Part shown: one piece after another, positions 62,704-64,000 of the stretch
Position numbering within the stretch: the first letter of the stretch is position 1
Layout: each line of letters begins with the position of its first letter
Assembly: GCF_003970675.1 (NCBI RefSeq)
Contig: NZ_CP034563.1
Location: forward strand, 1,245,501-1,309,500
Length of the DNA: 64,000 nucleotides
DNA from: Flammeovirga pectinis
Lineage (GTDB): Bacteria > Bacteroidota > Bacteroidia > Cytophagales > Flammeovirgaceae
Direction of reading: 5' to 3'
Made by a program: the position numbers and the translations under genes
Notes under the pieces: generated by a model
What the model was told of the DNA's origin: nothing
The model's database searches: none
What the model saw: only the letters and a program-made list of their open reading frames with translations

Positions 62704-64000
62704 TTATTTTAACGATTGAGCTTCTTCAAGAATATTATATCCCTTCAGCACATCATTCTCTTCATCTTCTAACGACAATAAACCTTGGTTGTTTTTAGCA
62801 CTTTCTTCTAATTCTAACCAAATATTATAATCCATTCCCGAAAGTATATTTTTAATTTCAAGTTTGTATTTTTTGTAGTTTTTCTCCTTAATAATCAGGT
62901 ATTTATTTGCATTATGACCATACATTTGCATTGCTTCTAAATTGTTATAGAAACACTCTCCTGCTGCCAATTTCCACTCTAGTTGCTGTGTTCCTGTAAT
63001 CAAGAATCTTTTACGCATTTTTTGCATTTCTACATCTAGAATTAGATTTTGAAATAGATTTGCATAAGATCGGTCAAAGTTTGTAAATATATACGTTAAG
63101 TAATCTGTTTTATCTGCCTGAAAAACAATCTCTTTTGGCGTTTCATAAGCAATAACGGTTTCCTTATTTCTTTTAACTTGAATAGTTACTGTTCCTTTAG
63201 ATTTTTTGACATAAAATGTATGTACCCCTGCAGGAGCAAAACCTAAATACTGCTTATTGCAATACACTTCTGCCTTTTCTTTTAATAAAGTTACTACTTC
63301 AATACTATCAAGAGCTTCCCTTTTATGAAATTTATTGATTAAAAATACATCAATTCCTTTATTCTGATGAACATCTAGTATGTCGTTACTCTTGTAAGAA
63401 GTAATTACCAATTCCTCATCTACTGGATTTGGGTTTCCTTTCCAGCACTTTTTATAATATTTCAATAATAAACCTAATCCATAACCATGGTGTAATTCTG
63501 GAGCAAAATGAGACCCATCATCAAAATAATTCCATGAATCTATAAATATCATATCTGCATTATGTTCTACAGACTGGCTCATCATATTTCTGAAAGTACT
63601 GGTAAGCTTATGGTTATTTGCTTTAACAAAAGAATCTTCTGGTGCGGTTGATTTTGCTAGATTAGATCCTTCGCTCAATTTTGCTTTATCAGTTCTTCTG
63701 AACATTTGTACTCCTTGCTGATCAGCAAAAGCACTTTGAATATAAGCTCTACCTCTATTCTTACACACCTTTCTTATTGCAGCAACTCCTTTATTATAAG
63801 ATTGGATTCCTTTTAAAGTATACACTGCCGGAAAGTAATCAAGTATTAGATTTGATAAATGATTATTGGCTAATGCACTACTTTGATATACAAATGCTAA
63901 ATCTTCTGGCATGCCTTCTTTTAAGTAAGTATATTGTTCTGCCACCCTTTTCATTAGATCTGGATTGTTAACAAAGTCTCTTGAGTAATTTTTAGTTAAT
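62704..64000 (-). CDS. Possible GH71/GH99-like glycoside hydrolase (5' part beyond the window)
   Basis: The frame is open to the right edge, so the first residues lie outside; the ATG at 63954 is internal. At least 431 residues. The segments ADMIFIDSWNYFDDGSHFAP and HHGYGLGLLLKYYKK resemble the Asn/Asp/Glu-rich catalytic loops of GH71/GH99-type alpha-glucanases or mannanases, where a TWND(x)ES-like motif is typical. The C-terminal half (beta-rich, with EVYCNKQYLGFAP and LEWKLAAGECF) may be carbohydrate binding. The family is an educated guess. Confidence 0.4.
   Translation of the reverse strand, partial: LTKNYSRDFVNNPDLMKRVAEQYTYLKEGMPEDLAFVYQSSALANNHLSNLILDYFPAVYTLKGIQSYNKGVAAIRKVCKNRGRAYIQSAFADQQGVQMFRRTDKAKLSEGSNLAKSTAPEDSFVKANNHKLTSTFRNMMSQSVEHNADMIFIDSWNYFDDGSHFAPELHHGYGLGLLLKYYKKCWKGNPNPVDEELVITSYKSNDILDVHQNKGIDVFLINKFHKREALDSIEVVTLLKEKAEVYCNKQYLGFAPAGVHTFYVKKSKGTVTIQVKRNKETVIAYETPKEIVFQADKTDYLTYIFTNFDRSYANLFQNLILDVEMQKMRKRFLITGTQQLEWKLAAGECFYNNLEAMQMYGHNANKYLIIKEKNYKKYKLEIKNILSGMDYNIWLELEESAKNNQGLLSLEDEENDVLKGYNILEEAQSLK

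Noticed and set aside
1-64000. tRNA, rRNA or CRISPR array
   Set aside because: I looked for TTC-loop/cloverleaf patterns, 16S/23S motifs and regularly spaced repeats and saw none convincing; a dedicated search would be decisive.

Overview
The window is AT-rich, gene-dense bacterial chromosome. Several features point to a marine Bacteroidota of the Cytophagales type (Flammeovirga-like is my guess, not proven). These are: promoters of the Bacteroidota form TTTG-N19..23-TAnnTTTG; almost no Shine-Dalgarno sequences; secreted proteins ending their signal peptide in NAQ or HAQ; a 7TM-DISM receptor; and an RpoA that reads like the Bacteroidota form. No tRNA, rRNA or CRISPR array was seen.

Layout. 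0-11 kb: metabolic and regulatory genes (HAD phosphatase, SIMPL-type secreted protein, a divergent SDR/LysR pair with a palindromic operator candidate, a membrane receptor with a LuxR-type HTH, a DUF2652-like protein, a nucleoside hydrolase lipoprotein, malate dehydrogenase followed by a TDT-family transporter). 11.1-34.5 kb: a nearly complete cobalamin locus in two blocks. Block one (cobQ, cobD, cbiB, a small P-loop ATPase) has no riboswitch. Block two starts with a Bacteroidota promoter and a cobalamin riboswitch (about 15.02-15.36 kb). It runs through ferredoxin, epimerase-like, cbiX, cobI, cobJ-cobH fusion, cobL (frameshifted), cbiG-cobM fusion, cobK, cbiD, a Ni/Co permease, a ChlI-ChlD-type fusion, cobU, cobB, an adenosyltransferase, cobW and cobN. 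The pathway is a hybrid: 'anaerobic' CbiX, CbiD and CbiG sit with 'aerobic' CobN. cobA, cobS, cobT and cobC are not in the window.

34.7-44.6 kb: an accessory island that I read as an archive of toxin-immunity modules of polymorphic toxins, all on the minus strand. Two near-identical 1587-bp units each carry a leaderless nuclease-type toxin tail and an Imm49-like immunity gene. A third module is decayed: its toxin has an in-frame TAA and a 1317-bp IS4-family insertion, and its immunity gene has an in-frame TGA. A fourth has a frameshifted toxin remnant and an intact membrane-anchored partner. A further remnant lies at 44.1-44.6 kb beyond a lipoprotein-thioredoxin pair.

44.7-64 kb: ordinary chromosome: outer-membrane-type proteins, an RND efflux pump and adaptor, an rpoA standing apart from the usual ribosomal operon, a long-chain acyl-CoA synthetase, a MoxR-type ATPase/vWA pair, TspO, several small unknowns, an AraC regulator split by a one-base shift, and the 3' part of a possible glycoside hydrolase running off the right edge.

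The strongest candidates for new biology are the toxin-immunity archive with its mosaic immunity genes, the ferredoxin-like protein leading the B12 operon, and the displaced rpoA.
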